From contig NC_079474.1 in the NCBI RefSeq assembly GCF_026230105.1, forward strand, positions 1,064,187 to 1,128,186: a DNA stretch of 64,000 nucleotides, read 5' to 3'. A program made the position numbers and the translations under genes. Numbering within the stretch: the first letter of the stretch is position 1; the number at the start of each line of letters is the position of its first letter. Below are positions 59,870-64,000 of the stretch, piece after piece. This stretch comes from Diorhabda sublineata. Its lineage: Eukaryota; Arthropoda; Insecta; Coleoptera; Chrysomelidae. The notes beneath the pieces were generated by a model, which had not been told where the DNA came from, did no database searches, and worked only from the letters and a program-made list of their open reading frames with translations.

Positions 59870-62650
59870 GTTCATTTACGATAATTTTTGACAGATGCGT
59901 TCGTTTGTGCTGTTTTTTCTATCAAATTGGGTCAGTTGCGTTAGTTTGAGCTTCGGTGATGTACGTTCGTTTATGTTATTTTCCATATAGTGACAGTCAG
60001 ATGCGTTCTTTTGAATATATTGATAGATAGATGATGAAGTGCGTTCTTTTGTATTAGTTTTAGACACTTTTTGTGATATACGTTCGTTTGCGCTGAATTT
60101 TTTGTTATAATTCTGTTAAATACATTCGCTCGAGCTCATATTTGATCACTTTCAGTGATACGCGTTCATTTATACAGAAATTCCGGTACTTATGTTCATT
60201 TACGATAATTTTTGACAGATGCGTTCGTTTGTGCTGTTTTTTCTATCAAATTGGGTCAGTTGCGTTAGTTTGAGCTTCGGTGATGTACGTTCGTTTATGT
60301 TATTTTCCATATAGTGACAGTCAGATGCGTTCTTTTAAATATATTGATAGATGGATGATGAAGTGCGTTCTTTTGTATTAGTTTTAGACACTTTTTGTGA
60401 TATACGTTCGTTTGCGCTGAATTTTTTGTTATAATTCTGTTAAATACGTTTTCTTGAGCTCATATTTGATCACTTTCAGTGATACGCGTTCATTTATACA
60501 GAAATTCCGGTACTTATGTTCATTTACGATAATTTTTGACAGATGCGTTCGTTTGTGTTGTTTTTTATATCAAATTGGATCAGTTGCGTTAGTTTAAACT
60601 TCGGTGATGTACGTTCGTTTATATTGATTTTTATATTATGACAGTCAGATGCGTTCTTTTGAATATATTGATAGATAGATGATGAAGTGCGTTCTTTTGT
60701 ATTAGTTTTAGACACTTTTTGTGATATACGTTCGTTTGTGCTGAATTTTTTGTTATAATTCTGTTAAATACATTCGCTCGAGCTCATATTTGATCACTTT
60801 CAGTGATACACGTTTATTTATACAAAAATTGCGGTAAAAATATTCATTTACGATAATTTTTGACAGATGCGTTCGTTTGTGTTGTTTTTTATATCAAATT
60901 GGATCAGTTGCGTTAGTTTAAACTTCGGTGATGTACGTTCGTTTATATTGATTTTTATATTATGACAGTCAGATGCGTTCTTTTGAATATATTGATAGAT
61001 AGATGATGAAGTGCGTTCTTTTGTATTAGTTTTAGACACTTTTTGTGATATACGTTCGTTTGTGCTGAATTTTTTGTTATAATTCTGTTAAATACATTCG
61101 CTCGAGCTCATATTTGATCACTTTCAGTGATACGCGTTTATTCATACAAAAATTGCGGTAAAAATATTCATTTACGATTATTTTTGACAGATGCGTTCGT
61201 TTGTGTTGTTTTTTATATCAAATTGGATCAGTTGCGTTAGTTTAAACTTCGGTGATGTACGTTCGTTTATATTGATTTTTATATTATGACAGTCAGATGC
61301 GTTCTTTTGAATATATTGATAGATAGATGATGAAGTGTGTTCTTTTTTATTAGTTTTATACACTTTCTGTGATATACGTTCGTTTGTGCTGAATTTTTTG
61401 TTATAATTCTGTTAAATACATTCGCTCGAGCTCATATTTGATCACTTTCAGTGATACGCGTTTATTCATACAAAAATTGCGGTAAAAATATTCATTTACG
61501 ATAATTTTTGACAGATGCGTTCGTTTGTGCTGTTTTTTCTATCAAATTGGGTCAGTTGCGTTAGTTTGAGCTTCGGTGATGTACGTTCGTTTATGTTATT
61601 TTCCATATAGTGACAGTCAGATGCGTTCTTTTGAATATATTGATAGATAGATGATGAAGTGCGTTCTTTTGTATTAGTTTTAGACACTTTTTGTGATATA
61701 CGTTCGTTTGCGCTGAATTTTTTGTTATCATTCTGTTAAATACGTTCTCTTGAGCACATATTTGATCATTTTCAGTGATACGCGTCCATTCATACAGAAA
61801 TTGCGGTAAAAATATTCATTTACGATAATTTTTGACAGATGCGTTCGTTTGTGCTGTTTTTTCTATCAAATTGGGTCAGTTACGTTAGTTTGCGTTTCAG
61901 TTATGTACGTTCGTTTATATTGATTTTTATATTATGACAGTTAGATGCGTTCTTTTGAATAAATCGATAGACAGTTGATCTAATCTGTTAATTTTGATCT
62001 AATTAGATTAAATACGTTCGTTCGAGTTAATTTTCGACACCTTTTGTGATATACGTTCGTTGGTGCTGAATTTTTTGATATAATTCTGTTAGATACGTTC
62101 TCTTGAGCTCATATTTGATCACTTTCAGTGATACGCGTTCATTTATACAGAAATTCCGGTACTTATGTTCATTTACGATAATTTTTGACAAATGCGTTCG
62201 TTTGTGTTGTTTTTTCTATGTAATTGGATCAGTTGCGTTAGTTTGAGCTTCGGCGATGTACGTTCGTTTATGTTATTTTCCATATAGTGACAGTCAGATG
62301 CGTTCTTTTGAATATATTGATAGATAGATGATGAAGTGCGTTCTTTTGTATTAGTTTTAGACACTTTTTGTGATATACGTTCGTTTGCGCTGAATTTTTT
62401 GTTATCATTCTGTTAAATACGTTCTCTTGAGCACATATTTGATCATTTTCAGTGATACGCGTCCATTCATACAGAAATTGCGGTAAAAATATTCATTTAC
62501 GATAATTTTTGACAGATGCGTTCGTTTGTGCTGTTTTTTCTATCAAATTGGGTCAGTTGCGTTAGTTTGCGTTTCAGTTATGTACGTTCGTTTATATTGA
62601 TTTATATATTATGACAGTTAGATACGTTCTTTTGAATAAATCGATAAACA
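59870..62650. repeat. Satellite array N, ~324-bp higher-order repeat of ~40-bp monomers
   Basis: TTCATTTACGATAATTTTTGACAG-type starts recur at about 59,872, 60,196, 60,520, 60,844, 61,168, 61,492, 61,816, 62,168 and 62,491. The block contains about eight monomers (ATGCGTTCGTTTGTGCTG, TTGCGTTAGTTTGAGC, GTACGTTCGTTTATG, ATGCGTTCTTTTGAATAT and others). The block that starts at 61,816 is longer and altered. The repeated ~63-codon minus-strand frames are by-products of the repeat. Confidence 0.96.
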
Positions 62651-64000
62651 GATGTTAAACTATCTAATTTGTTATTATTCATACCGATAAACTTGACCTA
62701 AAAGTTCAAGCGTCTTATTCTATTCGTTTTTTTTATAAAACAAAATTTTATTCGTTCATTTATGGTTATAAAACAAAGTTTATTACATTCTATCAGTCGA
62801 TACCTTTCCCTATATAATTTGTCTTTTATACCGAAGCGCAAATAAACATATGTCATTGATGCATTGTTCGTTTTTCCATGGAACACAAACAGATGATGAA
62901 ATAAATATAAAAGTCTTGTCACGACATCACTTAAACAAAAATTAAACGATATTATATATTGTGGTCTTCAATAAAAGGGTAATTTTTCATTGAAACAACT
63001 TTCCAAAGTTTTATAAACGAAATTTCAGTCAATTAATGTATCAAATTCCTTATCGTAGCTCAAATTTTCGAATTTATCGCATAATTATCATTATATTTTT
63101 CACCGAGAGTAGAAAGACGATAATTTTCGTGCTTTCTGGTTGTTAAGTTGATATCAAGGCGAATCGGTTGTTTGTTTACGATGTAGACCAAATTATTTGG
63201 TCTTTACTTCGTTTTTGATATCAAAATTGTCTTTTACTTTCTGAGTAGCCCTCGTATTGATAGGATTGTGAGAGATCGTTCGTATCTGTTCGGAAGGTTT
63301 CTGTGATTTAAAATTCAGAACACATTTTCGAACGCGAGCGCTACGAAATTCTACAAAAACTCGTGTCATTAAAATTGTCATCGGCTCTGATAATTATAAA
63401 AATTGATATGATTCAGCCACCTAAAATACTATGTGCAAACTTGGTTGTTGTTCAGTGTAAACAACATGGCGGATTTTAAATGACAGTTTTAAATTTAAGT
63501 CAAATTCATTTCCGATTTCACAGTTTCCTGAATTCACGATCATAGAATTGTTCATTTACAAAATTATCATCTATCTTGACAATTGACATTGACAGTAATG
63601 ACACATTGGTAGAATTGAATTTATGTGGATTTATATGAATAATTCATGACTGTCAAATGTCAATTTGGATGTAATTTTCATATTATTTGTTTCATTGTTG
63701 TTTACACCATAGACAAATGACGGGAAGTTATCACAAAATACACTAGTGGGCAAAAAAATCGACTCGAGTCGTAGGCCCGCCGTTTATAGTTTATAGCAAA
63801 AAATCTACATCTTTGATTCTTTTTTTGATTTCAGTATCTCAAAGATATTAATCTTAGCTTTATAATGAATGATCTATGTGGTACCTGCAGTATGTGAATG
63901 GGCATTTTCCCGCATTAGCCCCATGCTCTACCGCTAGTTTTGATAAAAACCAACCAGGCTTTCGCTTCAATTGATTCCAATGGCATTTGGACCCACAAAA
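62651..64000. other. Unique terminal stretch, intronic, with a possible transposon end
   Basis: AT-rich unique sequence without exons that I can identify. At 63,739 a TA is followed by CACTAGTGGGCAAAAAAATC, which resembles the terminal repeat of Tc1/mariner-like elements; the partner end would be outside the window. Minus-strand frames at 62,698-62,922 and 63,193-63,381 are not supported. Confidence 0.4.

Larger units (their letters stand above)
47441..64000 (+). other. Intron 2 of the eyegone-like gene, continuing out of the window
   Basis: Starts at GTGAGT (47,441). I found no downstream exon encoding the RED subdomain or homeodomain, so the intron is at least 16.5 kb. About 13 kb of it is tandem repeats (arrays K, L, M, N). 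Confidence 0.6.

Noticed and set aside
59876..62364. Repeated ~63-codon minus-strand frames
   Set aside because: They follow the 324-bp period of array N, have no upstream gene features and are lost when the block varies.

Overview
This window looks like AT-rich insect nuclear DNA, most likely from a beetle or another insect with a large, satellite-rich genome. The evidence is spliced coding exons of an eyegone-type Pax gene with GT-AG junctions in matching phase, mariner transposon debris, scattered short elements ending in TATACAGGGTG, and about ten families of tandem repeats that fill most of the sequence. I saw no rRNA, no tRNA, no CRISPR array and no bacterial-style operon. The species call is inference.

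Layout. 1-3,200 and 4,195-6,205 hold two related arrays of about 155 bp (A and B). 7,190-9,755 is a 454-bp array (C). 11,045-14,105 is an array of ~30-bp units in 121/152-bp blocks (D). 14,985-19,700 is a 172-bp dimer array (E). 20,130-22,420 is a strand-asymmetric polypyrimidine block (F). 23,470-26,770 is an 89-bp array (G). 27,670-28,798 holds five 222-bp repeats (H). 29,350-29,890 is a dead mariner transposase fragment that runs into a 181-bp array built from the 3' end of the same gene family (I, to 34,265). 36,150-38,395 and 39,945-41,690 are two halves of a ~100-105-bp array (J) separated by 1.55 kb of unique sequence.

The genic part starts at about 42 kb. Mostly unique DNA at 41.7-45.7 kb has a candidate core promoter near 43,964 and two identical POU-octamer-like motifs. 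Exon 45,785-45,983 and exon 47,201-47,440 encode the N-terminal part of an eyegone / twin-of-eyegone-like Pax protein on the + strand. The remaining exons (RED half of the paired domain, homeodomain) are not in the window, so 47,441-64,000 should be intron. This intron contains a 173-175-bp array (K, 47,452-51,230) that begins 11 bases after the splice donor, then about 11 kb based on a ~40-bp monomer (L, M, N) arranged into three different higher-order periods (203, 242 and 324 bp), separated by islands of unique sequence that may be regulatory.

Main ideas worth testing: (1) array I is a satellite recruited from the C-terminus of a mariner transposase; (2) arrays A, B and K appear to share an ancestor with the inside of short elements that end in TATACAGGGTG; (3) a developmental regulator tolerates stacked satellites immediately beside a splice donor; (4) one ~40-bp monomer has given three different higher-order structures in one intron. 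Coordinates of repeat edges are by eye and good to about 10-30 bases.
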